From positions 88,501 through 152,500 of the forward strand of contig CACJPW010000001.1 in NCBI GenBank assembly GCA_902595375.1: a DNA stretch of 64,000 bases, written 5' to 3'. The notes under the pieces were generated by a model. It saw only the letters and a list, made by a program, of their open reading frames with translations, was not told where the DNA came from and made no database searches. This stretch comes from an uncultured Pelagibacteraceae bacterium (GTDB lineage: Bacteria; Pseudomonadota; Alphaproteobacteria; Pelagibacterales; Pelagibacteraceae). The position numbers and the translations under genes were made by a program. This document shows, piece by piece, positions 8,935 to 18,844 of this stretch; positions within the stretch are counted from its first letter, which is position 1; every line of letters begins with the position of its first letter.

Positions 8935-10830
8935 TTAAATCGCGGGCTTCGGCTTTAATCCTAGTGATCCAAGTGCTGACGAAGATTTTCCATCATCATT
9001 CTCTTCTTCTTTGAATGATCTAGTCGGTTTAATATCTTTTAATATTAAATCTCTTATCTCGTCCCCAGATAAAGTTTCATAAACCAATAATGCTTTTGCA
9101 ATTTTATGAAGATCATCGATTTTATCTGTAAGAACTTTTCTTGCTCTTTCATAACCTTTGTCCACAATCTTTTTAACCTCATTATCGATTTTTTTTGCTG
9201 TATCTTCTGACATATTTTGTTGCTTTGTTACGGATCTTCCTAAGAAAACTTCTTCTTCGTTTTCTCCATAGGCGATAGTACCTAATTCAGTGGTCATTCC
9301 ATATTTTGTAACCATGTTTTTCGCCATTTTAGTTACCATCTCTATATCTGAAGAAGCTCCAGAAGTTACTTTATCATGACCAAAAATTATTTCTTCGGCT
9401 ATTCTTCCGCCCATTGCAACAGCGATATCAGCGTGCATTTTTTCTCTAGTTACTGAAAGTTGATCTCTTTCTGGGAGTCTCATTACCATTCCTAAAGCTC
9501 TACCCCTTGGAATGATAGTCGCCTTATGAATAGGATCTGAAGCTTTTTCGTTTAACGCAACAATGGCATGACCACCTTCATGATAAGCAGTTAGTTTCTT
9601 TTCATCTTCTGACATTACCATTGACCTTCTCTCTGCTCCCATCATTACTTTATCTTTTGCTTCCTCTATATCTGACATTGTTACAACTCTTTTATTTTTT
9701 CTAGCGGCTAGTAAAGCGGATTCATTAATTAAGTTAGCTAAATCTGCTCCGGAAAATCCTGGAGTTCCCCTCGCAATAGTTCTAAGTTTTACATCCGGTC
9801 CGGTATTTATTTTTTTAACGTGAACTTTTAAGATTGCTTCTCTGCCAATGATATCTGGGTTTCCAACCACAACTTGTCTGTCAAATCTTCCTGGTCTTAA
9901 TAAAGCTGGATCTAATACATCCGGTCTGTTTGTAGCAGCTATCAAAATTATTCCCTCATTTGTATCAAATCCGTCCATTTCGACTAATAGCTGATTTAAA
10001 GTTTGCTCTCTTTCGTCGTTCCCTCCACCTAAACCAGCGCCTCTGCTTCTTCCAACAGCATCTATTTCATCTATAAATATTATACATGGCGAGTGTTTCT
10101 TACCTTGTTCAAACATATCTCTCACTCTAGACGCACCTACACCAACGAACATTTCTACAAAGTCTGAGCCTGAAATAGAAAAGAATGGCACATTTGCCTC
10201 GCCAGCTATTGCTTTTGCTAATAATGTTTTTCCAGTACCTGGAGGGCCGATCAATAATGCCCCTTTAGGAATTTTACCTCCTAATCTACTAAATTTTTTT
10301 GGATCTTTTAAATATTCAACTATCTCCTCAACTTCCTCTTTAGCCTCCTCGACTCCGGCAACGTCATTGAAGGTTACTTTTCCTTGAGCCTCATTCAAAA
10401 GTTTAGCTTTTGATCTTCCAAAACCCATAGCGCCACCTTTTCCTCCTTGCATTTGTCTCATGAAAAATATCCAAACACCGATCAGTAAAAGCATTGGGAA
10501 CCAAGAAAGTAAGATGCCTAATAATGATGGCATTTTATCTTCTTGAGGGGTAGCAACTATACTTACTCCTTTTGAAGACAATCTGTCCACTAATTCTGGG
10601 TAATTAGGTGAATAAGTAGTAAAAGTTTTACCATTTGATAAAACTCCTGAGATATTGTTGCCTTGTATTTTTACCTCGACAACTCGTCCAGCATCTACCT
10701 CATTGATGAAATTTGAAAATGGCAATGTATTTCTCTCAGACTTTATTTTTTCTGGATCCTGAAACATGTTAAATAATCCAACTGATAGGAGGACTATTAT
10801 TACCCACATTATTAAGTTTTTGACATTCAT
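8935..10830 (-). CDS. ftsH: ATP-dependent membrane zinc protease FtsH
   Basis: The 631-residue protein has two N-terminal membrane segments (about 5-22 and 103-124) around a periplasmic loop, an AAA domain with Walker A GPPGTGKT at 195-202, Walker B IIFIDEID and the second region of homology, then an M41 protease domain with the zinc motif HEGGH near 418. It degrades unneeded membrane and regulatory proteins, including sigma-32 in E. coli. It is the first gene after tilS with an 83-base spacer holding a probable promoter, and precedes folP by 4 bases. Confidence 0.97.
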   Translation of the reverse strand: MNVKNLIMWVIIVLLSVGLFNMFQDPEKIKSERNTLPFSNFINEVDAGRVVEVKIQGNNISGVLSNGKTFTTYSPNYPELVDRLSSKGVSIVATPQEDKMPSLLGILLSWFPMLLLIGVWIFFMRQMQGGKGGAMGFGRSKAKLLNEAQGKVTFNDVAGVEEAKEEVEEIVEYLKDPKKFSRLGGKIPKGALLIGPPGTGKTLLAKAIAGEANVPFFSISGSDFVEMFVGVGASRVRDMFEQGKKHSPCIIFIDEIDAVGRSRGAGLGGGNDEREQTLNQLLVEMDGFDTNEGIILIAATNRPDVLDPALLRPGRFDRQVVVGNPDIIGREAILKVHVKKINTGPDVKLRTIARGTPGFSGADLANLINESALLAARKNKRVVTMSDIEEAKDKVMMGAERRSMVMSEDEKKLTAYHEGGHAIVALNEKASDPIHKATIIPRGRALGMVMRLPERDQLSVTREKMHADIAVAMGGRIAEEIIFGHDKVTSGASSDIEMVTKMAKNMVTKYGMTTELGTIAYGENEEEVFLGRSVTKQQNMSEDTAKKIDNEVKKIVDKGYERARKVLTDKIDDLHKIAKALLVYETLSGDEIRDLILKDIKPTRSFKEEENDDGKSSSALGSLGLKPKPAI

Positions 10831-10850
10831 AAGATTTAAATAAACATTAA

Positions 10851-10879
10851 ATTATAATAAACAAGTATTAAGTAACTAA
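10851..10879 (-). promoter_or_regulatory. candidate promoter of ftsH
   Basis: In the 83-base gap upstream of ftsH the minus strand carries a perfect -10 box TATAAT (10851-10856) with TTAGTT (10874-10879) 17 bases upstream as a weak -35. This is the only sizeable spacer in this leftward run before purA, so a start here is plausible. The -35 match is poor, and in such AT-rich DNA chance -10 boxes are common. Confidence 0.4.
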
Positions 10880-10913
10880 TTATAAGTTGTAAATAAGACA
10901 AAATATAACCATT

Positions 10914-11942
10914 TCACGAATTTTTCACATTTTTTTCACTTCTAAAGGTCAAAATTCTATTTTTTTTGGAAATAATACACCCCCCCAGAGTTGATCTTTT
11001 AAAGTTTTTTTTCTCTAGATTTTTTATTAATTTTGTCACTTTTTTAGCTCTTGGATTGTAGTAGTTGTCTTTTAAAATTTTGATCGAATGATTAATTAAT
11101 CTGATCTTAATTTCATCATTAAATTCGTTAAATTTTGCAAAATTTATGGTTACTTCTTTTTTTGACAAATTAACATTTTCCTCTAAGATTTTATTAATAA
11201 AATTATCTAGTGTAGCTTTGCTTGAGGCAAGATTTTTAATTGATTTTATAATTTGAGAATATTCAATCCCGCTATCTTCAAGAGGTTTTTTTAAATTTCT
11301 GACTTTTGTTCTTAAATATTTTGTATTTTTATTAGAAGGATCTTTAATATATTTACCAAATATTTTTTTTGAAATGTATACTAACGATTTTTTTTCTATA
11401 TCTAAAAGAGGTCTAAATACAGATGTGTTTTTATTAAATCTATTTAAAGTGCTCATAGAAGACAAACCTGTTAAACCACTTCCTCTAGCTAGTCTAATGA
11501 AAAAAGTTTCTACTTGGTCGTCTAGGTTGTGAGCGGTTATTACAAATTTTATTTTTTTTTTCTCACAATACTGAGATAAAATTTTATATCTTATATCTCT
11601 GGCATTTTTTTGAATATTGCTATTAATTTTTAATTTATTTCTTGCAATATTGAGTTCTATATCATGCTTTTTTAAAATCTTTTTTACTGTTTTAGCTTCT
11701 TTAGCAGATGATGTTCTTAGGTTATGATCAACTAATAAATAATTAAATGCAGTTTTAGTCTCAAAACTATAAGCTTGAGATAAAGCTACAAGTGCGAGAC
11801 TATCTGGGCCACCAGACACGGCAACTAAAAATTTTTTACTTTTTAAACTTTTTATTTTTTTTTTGAAATGATTATAGATCTCTAAAAATTGATAAGAATT
11901 TTCAAAGAAATTTCTAAGAACATTTAAATTTTTTTTGCTCAT
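10914..11942 (-). CDS. tilS: tRNA(Ile)-lysidine synthase
   Basis: The 342-residue protein has the PP-loop ATPase motif AVSGGPDS at 41-48 and the conserved ITAHNLDDQVETFFIRLARGSG stretch that defines TilS. It attaches lysine to C34 of the CAU-anticodon tRNA-Ile so that it reads AUA. The C-terminal part after about residue 240 is short and lysine-rich, as in reduced genomes. Its start overlaps the end of the cpoB-like gene by 29 bases, an unusually long overlap; an in-frame later start near residue 8 would not change the core. Confidence 0.93.
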   Translation of the reverse strand: MSKKNLNVLRNFFENSYQFLEIYNHFKKKIKSLKSKKFLVAVSGGPDSLALVALSQAYSFETKTAFNYLLVDHNLRTSSAKEAKTVKKILKKHDIELNIARNKLKINSNIQKNARDIRYKILSQYCEKKKIKFVITAHNLDDQVETFFIRLARGSGLTGLSSMSTLNRFNKNTSVFRPLLDIEKKSLVYISKKIFGKYIKDPSNKNTKYLRTKVRNLKKPLEDSGIEYSQIIKSIKNLASSKATLDNFINKILEENVNLSKKEVTINFAKFNEFNDEIKIRLINHSIKILKDNYYNPRAKKVTKLIKNLEKKNFKRSTLGGCIISKKNRILTFRSEKNVKNS

Positions 11943-12870
11943 ATTGAGCTTTTTGTAGCACAGACTTACTTGCTTTTGGGTATTCTTTTTTAAGACCTAC
12001 AATCATTTTACACCCTTGATCTTTCTCACCTAATTGTACCATTGTAATACCCAATTTTAAAAGATTGTCAGGTGCTTTTGTGCTTTTTGGATAATTTTGA
12101 TATCCATCTAAGTAAGCAGTTGCGGCGTCAGAATACAATTGTCTTATCCTAAAAGTTTCACCGTACCAGTACTGTGCGCTTCCTGCCAAATTATGATCTT
12201 TATTTTTATCTATAAATTCTTTTAAGGCTAGCTCAGCAGTTTCATAATCTCCTATTTTCATAAAACTTACTGCAAATTCATATTGTTCCTCTGCACTTTT
12301 TTCTGGCAACAAAGATTGTTTGTTTTCAGGTTCCTCTTCAATAACAGCCTTTGCGCTTTCAATAGAGTTGATTGCTTGTTGTTTGGGTAAATTTGAAGTG
12401 CTGTAACCTGGGTTCGCACCGAAATCTTGTGGTTTGCTAGTACCAGGTAAGTTTGTATTTTTTTGTGTGACAACAGTTGTTTCGTTATTTTCTAAATCTG
12501 AAATTCTAAGTTGAGTATCTGATTGAATTTTTGTGACTCGACTTGATAACTTATCTAATTTGAAGTTAACTTCCTCATATTTATTTGTTAATTCTCTAAA
12601 TTGATTTTCAATTTCATTAAGTTTTAATAAATGCTTAGTTAGAATATCTTCGTTTAAGCCATCGGCTTTCATTGAGTTAGAATTTGTTGAGCTGGAAATA
12701 TCGGATTTTTGGTAGACTGCTTTCTCTAAAGTTTTTAAGTCTTTTAATATTACTTGTATTTGATCTACTACTGATTGAAGATAAACCTCTTCTTCCTCTG
12801 CTTTTGCTAAGCTGATAATAAAAAACGAAGCTAATAAAAAAATAATTATTTTTTTGAACAAATTGCTCAT
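11914..12870 (-). CDS. cpoB: Tol-Pal coordinator protein CpoB/YbgF
   Basis: The 318-residue protein has an N-terminal signal peptide (hydrophobic to about residue 22, cut near AKA-EEE), a helical coiled-coil region (about 25-125), a low-complexity Asn/Pro/Gln linker, and C-terminal tetratricopeptide repeats from about 195 (EQYEFAVSFMKIGDYETAELALKEF). This is the layout of periplasmic YbgF/CpoB, which links Tol-Pal action to peptidoglycan synthesis. It follows pal in the Tol-Pal order but is separated from it by a terminator-like hairpin, and it overlaps tilS by 29 bases. Confidence 0.9.
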   Translation of the reverse strand: MSNLFKKIIIFLLASFFIISLAKAEEEEVYLQSVVDQIQVILKDLKTLEKAVYQKSDISSSTNSNSMKADGLNEDILTKHLLKLNEIENQFRELTNKYEEVNFKLDKLSSRVTKIQSDTQLRISDLENNETTVVTQKNTNLPGTSKPQDFGANPGYSTSNLPKQQAINSIESAKAVIEEEPENKQSLLPEKSAEEQYEFAVSFMKIGDYETAELALKEFIDKNKDHNLAGSAQYWYGETFRIRQLYSDAATAYLDGYQNYPKSTKAPDNLLKLGITMVQLGEKDQGCKMIVGLKKEYPKASKSVLQKAQYEQKKFKCS

Positions 12871-12897
12871 ACAATTTACTTAGTTATATAAAATGGC

Positions 12898-12939
12898 AAA
12901 AAAAAGACCCTTTAAAATAATCATTTTTAAAGGGTCTTT
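12898..12939 (-). terminator. rho-independent terminator after pal
   Basis: Read on the minus strand, two 15-base arms (12925-12939 and 12903-12917) that are perfect inverted repeats around a 7-base loop form a stem containing AAAGACCC/GGGTCTTT, followed directly by a run of eight Ts. It lies 15 bases past the pal stop and before cpoB, so it should end or attenuate the tolQRAB-pal transcript. It is the clearest terminator in the window. Confidence 0.9.
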
Positions 12940-12954
12940 GATATTAATTTTTTA

Positions 12955-13431
12955 TTAGTTAACTTTAACTGTAACTGATCTTCTGTTTTGCGACCATGAG
13001 ATCGGTGAAGATTTCGGATTTACTGGCTTCTCTTTTCCATAACTAATTACAGAAATTCTTTTACCAGATATACCATAAGTCATTAAATAATCTCTAGCCG
13101 CGTTAGCTCTTCTTTCTCCTAAAGCTAAGTTATATTCTCTTGTACCTCGCTCATCGGCATGACCTTCAATAGTTACATTAAGGTTCTTATTTTTTCTAAG
13201 ATAAGTAGCTTGTTTTCTTAGAGTAGCTCTCGAAGCTGTAGTTAAAGACGACTTATTCGTAGCAAAAAATACTCTATCAGGAACACCTGAAGCTAAGTAT
13301 TCAACTGTTTCTTTACCAGTGTAAACATCACCTTCAATATCAGCTGATTTTTTAGCAGTTGAACACGCACTTAAAATTAAAGTTGTGAAGATTACTAAAA
13401 ATATGTTTTTTAAATTCGAATTTAATGTCAT
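12955..13431 (-). CDS. pal: peptidoglycan-associated lipoprotein Pal
   Basis: The 158-residue protein carries a lipoprotein signal with lipobox LSAC (Cys23) and an OmpA-like C-terminal domain with the peptidoglycan-binding pattern VTIEGHADERGTREYNLALGERRANAARDYL. It anchors the outer membrane to the cell wall and works with TolB and TolQRA during division. It is 75 bases downstream of tolB, with an AGGGG ribosome-binding stretch just before its ATG, and is followed by a strong terminator hairpin. Confidence 0.96.
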   Translation of the reverse strand: MTLNSNLKNIFLVIFTTLILSACSTAKKSADIEGDVYTGKETVEYLASGVPDRVFFATNKSSLTTASRATLRKQATYLRKNKNLNVTIEGHADERGTREYNLALGERRANAARDYLMTYGISGKRISVISYGKEKPVNPKSSPISWSQNRRSVTVKVN

Positions 13432-13506
13432 TTTTTCCCCTAGGTTTAGCTTGGTTAAACCAAATTATTTGATGTTATTCAAGCATATTTTACATAAAAT
13501 ATTACT

Positions 13507-14844
13507 TTACTTTGATAATAATGAGGACCAAGATGGGTCTGAAGCATCGGTTTTAGTGGATAGCCTTCTTTCATTATAACCGGTAATATCTATTGACCAC
13601 AATTTTGCAGAAAATCCCTCACCTTTTGTTCCTGCTTTTGTTTCTCTATAAAAAACGAGAACTCTTCCATTGGGTGACCAAGATGGAGCTTCTTGGTAAT
13701 AATTTTCTGTAAGCAATCTTTCTCCAGATCCATCAACTCTCATAACTCCGATATAAAATCTTCCTTTATGCATTTTTGTAAAAGCAATTAAATCTCCTCT
13801 AGGCGACCAAACTGGAGTTCCATAAATTCCTTTTCCAAATGTAATTCTTTTTACATTTGAGCCATCGCTTCTCATAACGTATATTTGTTGTAGTCCACTT
13901 CTATCCGAATTAAAAGCTATAAATTTTCCATCTGGTGAAAATGAAGGTGATGTATCTATTGAAGAGTGATTAGTAATCCTCTCAACAACTCGTGTTTCTA
14001 AATCCATTGTGAAAATATCAGAATTACCATCTTTAGCAAAACTCATTATAATTTTTTTACCATCAGGAGAAAATCTTGGAGCGAATGTCATGCCTGGAAA
14101 GTTTCCAACGATTTCTTGGTTTCCAGTTTCAATATCTAATAAATAAACACGAGGTTTATTCCTAAAATAAGACATGTATGTTACCATTTGATTTGTCGGA
14201 TTAAATCTTGGAGTCAAAACCAGCTCGTTTCCTAAAGTTAGATATTTTATATTTGCTCCATCTTGATCCATGATTGCTAATTTTTTCACTCTTTGATTTT
14301 TTGGGCCACTTTCAGCTACATAAATAATCCTTGTATCAAAATATCCATCTTCACCTGTTAATCTTTCATAAATTTTATCTGATATTATATGTGCGACCCT
14401 TCTCCAGTTAGATGGAGTAGTTGTAAAAGCTAAAGCAGTCATTTCTTGTCCAGCTGTAAGATCCCAAAGTCTAAATTCTACTTTTAGTTTTTTATCTTTT
14501 ATTAATAGTTTACCGGTCACTAGAGCTTGAGCTTTAATCAGTCTCCAATCTTCAAACCTAGGTTTTAAATGAGCAATATCTGGTTTTTGAACAAAAGCGT
14601 CTTTTTTTAATGGATTAAATAATCCTGTATTTTTAAAATTTCTCTCTATTATTTGAGAAATATTTGAACCTAATTCCTTAACATTAATATCCGCGTGACT
14701 ATCAGATTTGATATCAACATGTAATGGAGAAACAGCGATCGGTAACGGGTCAAGATTTCCTCTGGTTATATCAACTTCAATTAAAGAATAAGATTTATTA
14801 AGAAAAAATAAATTAAAAAAAAATATATAAATAAATCTCTTCAT
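13507..14844 (-). CDS. tolB: Tol-Pal system beta-propeller protein TolB
   Basis: At 445 residues it has a signal peptide (1-20), an N-terminal alpha/beta domain (about 25-165) and repeated propeller blades each ending in patterns such as [34 protein letters not shown] and [15 protein letters not shown]. TolB is periplasmic and binds Pal. It lies between tolA (1 base gap) and pal in the standard order. Confidence 0.96.
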   Translation of the reverse strand: MKRFIYIFFFNLFFLNKSYSLIEVDITRGNLDPLPIAVSPLHVDIKSDSHADINVKELGSNISQIIERNFKNTGLFNPLKKDAFVQKPDIAHLKPRFEDWRLIKAQALVTGKLLIKDKKLKVEFRLWDLTAGQEMTALAFTTTPSNWRRVAHIISDKIYERLTGEDGYFDTRIIYVAESGPKNQRVKKLAIMDQDGANIKYLTLGNELVLTPRFNPTNQMVTYMSYFRNKPRVYLLDIETGNQEIVGNFPGMTFAPRFSPDGKKIIMSFAKDGNSDIFTMDLETRVVERITNHSSIDTSPSFSPDGKFIAFNSDRSGLQQIYVMRSDGSNVKRITFGKGIYGTPVWSPRGDLIAFTKMHKGRFYIGVMRVDGSGERLLTENYYQEAPSWSPNGRVLVFYRETKAGTKGEGFSAKLWSIDITGYNERRLSTKTDASDPSWSSLLSK

Positions 14845-14845
14845 T

Positions 14846-15655
14846 TTAACCTTTTAACATCTCTGCAGGATTGAAATTCAACTGTAAATCTTTCCATTTT
14901 TCGTATCCAGTTGGCGGAACTTTGAGTGGTTGACACAATCTAACAGCTCGCAACGCGCTTTCAGCTAAAACTTTATAGAATTTCTGACCTGGGCGGTTCA
15001 TACGCTCATGATCTAAAATTTCAGATTTCATTATTGTTCCATCTTTCTTTAATTGTAATTTTATTCTCACTAATAAATTATTATCATAAGGAAGTCCTAA
15101 AGGAATACTCCAACACCCAAAGATTTGTGCTCTAAGTGCATCCTCTTCTGATAAAGTAAGACCTGAGGCAAAAGTATTTTTTTTATTGCTCTGCGTAATT
15201 TTATTCTCACTTTTTTGGTCTGTAGCTTCAATTTCTTTAGCCTTATCTATTAAAGCAGCAATCTGATTTGTGTCTACAAGTTCTTTTTTTTCAAATTCTG
15301 ATGATTGTCTTATTTGTGGCTTAATTTCCTCAGGATTTTGTTTTTTTTTAACTATTTGTTTTTCCTCTTTTTTTTCGTTTGGCAAAGGAATTCTATCAGG
15401 TTTTTCTTTTGCTTTTGCTGCCGGTGGTGCTTGGTCAGAAACAACTCTCTCACTTTCTTTCTTTTTGTTTTCTTCAATAATTTTTCTCACTTTAGGAGCA
15501 TAGGGAATATTAGTTTTATCCGAAATCTGAATTAACTCAACGGATACTATTGGTGGTAAATCTATTGGTTCTCTAAGCATAAAAGGTAGGCTTATAACTG
15601 TTAATATTATCATTAATGAATGAAAGAATATTGAATAAAATAAATTTCTTAACAT
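14846..15655 (-). CDS. tolA: TolA-like cell envelope protein
   Basis: This 269-residue protein has one N-terminal membrane segment (about 8-27), a long charged Lys/Glu/Pro-rich middle (about 55-165) and a compact C-terminal domain with the CWSIPLG and RAVRLCQPL elements typical of alphaproteobacterial TolA. It bridges the inner membrane TolQR motor to Pal at the outer membrane. Its place between tolR (8-base gap) and tolB supports the call; sequence identity in TolA is generally low, so the evidence is architecture plus position. Confidence 0.88.
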   Translation of the reverse strand: MLRNLFYSIFFHSLMIILTVISLPFMLREPIDLPPIVSVELIQISDKTNIPYAPKVRKIIEENKKKESERVVSDQAPPAAKAKEKPDRIPLPNEKKEEKQIVKKKQNPEEIKPQIRQSSEFEKKELVDTNQIAALIDKAKEIEATDQKSENKITQSNKKNTFASGLTLSEEDALRAQIFGCWSIPLGLPYDNNLLVRIKLQLKKDGTIMKSEILDHERMNRPGQKFYKVLAESALRAVRLCQPLKVPPTGYEKWKDLQLNFNPAEMLKG

Positions 15656-15663
15656 AATTCATC

Positions 15664-16077
15664 CTAATTTTTGTATGGTTCAGAGATTAAGGCAACTTTT
15701 GAAAATCCAGACCCAGATAATGTTCCCATTACCTCAAGCACTCTTCCATAATTAATATTTTTATCTCCGCGAACATAAATTCTCGTATCTGTTCTATTTT
15801 TTGCAATTGCTAATAGTTTAGGAATCATTTTTTTATAAGTTACTTTGTGTTCTTGAATATAAATCTCACCTTTTGAGTTAATACTGATTGTTAGTGGCTC
15901 TTGATCATCAGGCAATGAGTCTGCAGCTGACTCTGGGAGATCTACTTGAACACCAACTGTTAGTAAAGGAGCAGTTACCATAAAGATGATTAAAAGCACT
16001 AGCATTACATCAACAAAAGGAGTTACGTTAATATCACTCATTGGTTCATTTTTTGAGCGATTGAATTTGAATGACAT
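15664..16077 (-). CDS. tolR: TolR biopolymer transport protein
   Basis: A 137-residue ExbD/TolR family protein with one N-terminal membrane helix (about 20-42) containing the conserved proton-path aspartate in NVTPFVDVMLVLLIIFMVT, followed by a periplasmic domain (RGDKNINYGRVLEVM). With TolQ it uses the proton gradient to energise TolA. It is 3 bases downstream of tolQ and 8 upstream of tolA. Confidence 0.95.
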   Translation of the reverse strand: MSFKFNRSKNEPMSDINVTPFVDVMLVLLIIFMVTAPLLTVGVQVDLPESAADSLPDDQEPLTISINSKGEIYIQEHKVTYKKMIPKLLAIAKNRTDTRIYVRGDKNINYGRVLEVMGTLSGSGFSKVALISEPYKN

Positions 16078-16080
16078 TGT

Positions 16081-16761
16081 TTAAATTATAGATAAAAATC
16101 TTTTTGAAAAGTTATCGATTTTTGAAAAATATCTTCGGGAATCACTGTTGAATTTGTTATAAGCTACAACCGCTGGAATTGCAGCCAATAGACCTAGTGC
16201 AGTGGCAAAAAGAGCCTCTGCTATTCCGGGCGCTACGATTGCTAAACTAGTATTCCTAGAGATAGCAATTGATTGAAAAGAATTCATTATTCCCCAAACT
16301 GTTCCAAATAAACCAATGAAAGGTGCAGTAGATCCAATTGTAGCAAGATAAGTGAAATTTTTCTCTACTTTTTTTAATTCATTATCGGTAGCAATTTCTA
16401 AAATTCTTTCAACTCTAGCTGCTTGAATTGCAGAGGATTGTCTTTTAGTTTTTAATAGTTCATTCATTGCAGCTTTAAATATCAACGTTGCAGGATCTTT
16501 AGAATTTGATGGTAGATTGCTATTAAAACTTTCGGCAGATTTAGATTTCCAAAATTTTTTTTCAAAATCTTCAGTTGATTTATTGATCGCTTTAAAAAGT
16601 TTGAATTTATCAAATATCAATGCCCAAGAAAAAATCGAACTAGCTATAAGTAATATTATTACAAATTTTACTACAAAATCAGCTCTGACAAAAAGGCTCC
16701 ACAAAGAAAAATCTGATGCTCCTCCTAAACCAACAATTTGAGATGCTATTTCCTGTTCCAT
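16081..16761 (-). CDS. tolQ: TolQ proton channel protein
   Basis: The 226-residue MotA/TolQ/ExbB family protein has three membrane helices (about 28-50, 135-160 and 170-195) and the signature APFIGLFGTVWGIMNSF. It is the inner membrane stator of the Tol-Pal machine. It heads the tolQRAB-pal run, with a 57-base gap to the resolvase gene upstream that contains a short hairpin. The acyl-CoA thioesterase gene ybgC that often precedes tolQ is not here. Confidence 0.95.
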   Translation of the reverse strand: MEQEIASQIVGLGGASDFSLWSLFVRADFVVKFVIILLIASSIFSWALIFDKFKLFKAINKSTEDFEKKFWKSKSAESFNSNLPSNSKDPATLIFKAAMNELLKTKRQSSAIQAARVERILEIATDNELKKVEKNFTYLATIGSTAPFIGLFGTVWGIMNSFQSIAISRNTSLAIVAPGIAEALFATALGLLAAIPAVVAYNKFNSDSRRYFSKIDNFSKRFLSII

Positions 16762-16793
16762 CAGGGATGAATACTTTTAGAATGTGTCATGAA

Positions 16794-16812
16794 TTTGGCG
16801 TTTTAAGCCAAA
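16794..16812 (-). terminator. weak hairpin between ruvC-like gene and tolQ
   Basis: TTTGGC and GCCAAA arms (six pairs) enclose a 7-base loop in the 57-base gap. There is no T-run after it on the minus strand, so it may be a processing or attenuation hairpin rather than a true terminator. Confidence 0.25.
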
Positions 16813-16818
16813 TAAATA

Positions 16819-17310
16819 CTAATTTTTGTAATCTAATCTTGTATCTATATAAAATCTCGCAATTAAAATTGCGTCAGATTTATTTACATCTTTTTTTTTT
16901 GTTAATTGATTTGATATCGAAGGATACATTTCTATCACCTTAGTCCTACTTGAGTCCTTAGAGGAATTAATTAACTCAAAATGCTTTTTCCACTTTGAAG
17001 GTCTAACAAAAAAAATAGATAGATTAAGGGCTGCGCAAATACCTTTTATTGCACCAAAAGTTTGACCAAAATTAAACATGCTAGTTACTCCTTGACCTGG
17101 CATAGCGTTTACTTGCTCTACAACTACAGCTACTTCTTCATTGCTTTCCGTATTTTCTTTAATTAAGTTTACTAAATGGGCACTATTTAATTGTTTTTTA
17201 TTTTTTTTACCATCAGACATTACTGGCATATCAAATATTTTTAAGACTTTTTTATCTTCCAAAATTGCAATAGCACCGCTTAAGCCTGGATCAATTCCAA
17301 TAATTTTCAT
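16819..17310 (-). CDS. ruvC: RuvC-like Holliday junction resolvase
   Basis: The 163-residue protein has an RNase H-fold: GIDPGLSG with catalytic Asp at residue 7, a second acidic site in VVVEQVNAMPGQG, and the C-terminal pair KKDVNKSDAILIA resembling the DAADAxAIA motif of RuvC. RuvC cuts Holliday junctions. Position supports this: yebC-ruvC-...-tolQ is the proteobacterial order. But ruvA and ruvB, normally between ruvC and tolQ, are absent, and the FNFGQTFGAIKG and RPSKWKKHF segments are closer to divergent or phage-like resolvases than to E. coli RuvC. The resolvase fold is well supported; equivalence to canonical RuvC is less so. Confidence 0.75.
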   Translation of the reverse strand: MKIIGIDPGLSGAIAILEDKKVLKIFDMPVMSDGKKNKKQLNSAHLVNLIKENTESNEEVAVVVEQVNAMPGQGVTSMFNFGQTFGAIKGICAALNLSIFFVRPSKWKKHFELINSSKDSSRTKVIEMYPSISNQLTKKKDVNKSDAILIARFYIDTRLDYKN

Positions 17311-17312
17311 TT

Positions 17313-18035
17313 TTAAGTTTCAATATTTGCATTAGTAAATATGTTTTGCACGTCATCTAATTCTTCTAGGGCATTTAAAACTGCTAACATTTTTTTGCTC
17401 TGCTCTTTATTCAATTTTAAGTAATTTAAAGCTCTCCATTCTATCGAAGAATACAACAAACTATCAGTTCTTTTATCCAGAATTGTTTTAATTTTATAGA
17501 AATCCTCTTTTTTTGTAATTATTTCATAAATATTATTGATTTGAGAGCAATCGACAGCACCAGCATTAATTGAAATTTCAAAAACTTCGTCCTCTTTAAT
17601 TTTGTTGTTCTCAATATGAATTATACCGTAATTATTAAATAAGTGAGTTGTAGATCCTGACTCTCCTAACCTGCCACCATTTTTTTGTAAAATTGTTCTA
17701 ATGCTTGATGCTGATCTATTTTTATTATCAGTTAAAGTTTCGATAATTAGACCGGTATTGAATGGTCCAAAACCCTCATATCTTAAATTCTCATAATCTT
17801 TTCCGTTTAAAATTTCAGATTTGCTGATTGCTCTAGTAATGTTGTCTTTAGGCATATTAGCTTGTTTTGCTGCTTGGATAGCAGTTCGTAATCTAGGATT
17901 CATATCAGGGTCCTTGTCTCCAAGTTTTGCTGCAACTGTAATTTCTCTTGAAAGTTTTGAAAATATTTTAGATCTCTCTTTATCAGCTCTACCCTTTTTA
18001 TGTTTTATACCTGCCCAATGAGAGTGTCCTGCCAT
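17313..18035 (-). CDS. yebC: YebC/PmpR family protein (TACO1-like)
   Basis: The 240-residue protein starts with the hallmark MAGHSHWAGIKHKKGRADKERSKIF-type N-terminus, continues with ITVAAKLGDKDPDMNPRLRTAI and NMPKDNI, and has the family's usual length. Members were first described as transcription regulators and more recently as helping ribosomes translate stalling sequences. It lies 2 bases upstream of the ruvC-like gene and 2 bases downstream of ymdB. Confidence 0.95.
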   Translation of the reverse strand: MAGHSHWAGIKHKKGRADKERSKIFSKLSREITVAAKLGDKDPDMNPRLRTAIQAAKQANMPKDNITRAISKSEILNGKDYENLRYEGFGPFNTGLIIETLTDNKNRSASSIRTILQKNGGRLGESGSTTHLFNNYGIIHIENNKIKEDEVFEISINAGAVDCSQINNIYEIITKKEDFYKIKTILDKRTDSLLYSSIEWRALNYLKLNKEQSKKMLAVLNALEELDDVQNIFTNANIET

Positions 18036-18037
18036 AT

Positions 18038-18844
18038 TTATTTTGTTAAACTACCGCCTAGTAACAACCTAGTAATTTTTTTTGCAAGTCCGGATTGTTT
18101 ATCTCCCTGGACAATAACCCCAGATAATGTCGCTTCACCTTTAGAAGGAAAATGTTTCTGAGCATCTTTTTCCTTAAAGAATTTTTTAATCGAATTTTCT
18201 TTATCCATCCCAATAACAGAGTTGTAATCCCCACACATACCTAAGTCTGTCTGATACGCTGTTCCGTTATCTAAAATTCTAGTATCGGCAGTTGGCACAT
18301 GAGTATGAGTACCAACTACACAAGTCGAATGACCGTCAAAAAAATGTCCCATTGCCATTTTTTCACTTGTAATTTCTCCATGAAAATCAATTATTGAAAA
18401 ATCTACATTTTTTTTCAAAATAATTTTTTTAGAAATATTTTTAGCAGTAAAAAAAACATCATTTGTTTTTTTCATAAAAACATTGCCCATCAAATTAATC
18501 ACGCCTATTTTAAATTTTTTATCTTTAGAATTGTATATACCGTAACCATTTCCTGGGGAACCCTCTACTAAGTTAGCTGGTCTAAGCAGTCTTTTTTCAT
18601 TTTCAATAAAAGATGTAGTTTCTTCTTTATCCCAAATATGATTTCCAGAAGTTATTACATCTATTCCAAGTGAAAAAAACTCTTTAGCAATTTCTTGAGT
18701 TATTCCTTTTCCATCATCTGCAGCATTTTCTCCGTTAATAATGGAAAAATTTATATCGTGTTCTTTTAATATATTCTTAAGGTTTTGTTTTACAACTTTT
18801 CTACCTGAAGATCCCATTACATCTCCAAGAATTAAAATATTCAT
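18038..18844 (-). CDS. ymdB: YmdB family metallophosphoesterase
   Basis: The 268-residue protein has the dinuclear-metal motifs of the YmdB family: ILGDVMGSSGR (Asp8), NGENAADDGKG, SGNHIWDKEE, DFHGEITSEK and the HTHVPTADTRIL segment. Characterised members hydrolyse 2',3'-cyclic nucleotides. Its last codons precede yebC by 2 bases and its start abuts the fthC stop, all in one leftward run. Confidence 0.9.
   Translation of the reverse strand: MNILILGDVMGSSGRKVVKQNLKNILKEHDINFSIINGENAADDGKGITQEIAKEFFSLGIDVITSGNHIWDKEETTSFIENEKRLLRPANLVEGSPGNGYGIYNSKDKKFKIGVINLMGNVFMKKTNDVFFTAKNISKKIILKKNVDFSIIDFHGEITSEKMAMGHFFDGHSTCVVGTHTHVPTADTRILDNGTAYQTDLGMCGDYNSVIGMDKENSIKKFFKEKDAQKHFPSKGEATLSGVIVQGDKQSGLAKKITRLLLGGSLTK

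Noticed and set aside
15270-15535. Two open frames of about 77 residues on the strand opposite tolA.
   Set aside because: They are Phe/Ser-rich mirror frames of the Lys/Glu-rich TolA middle region, with no recognisable domain.
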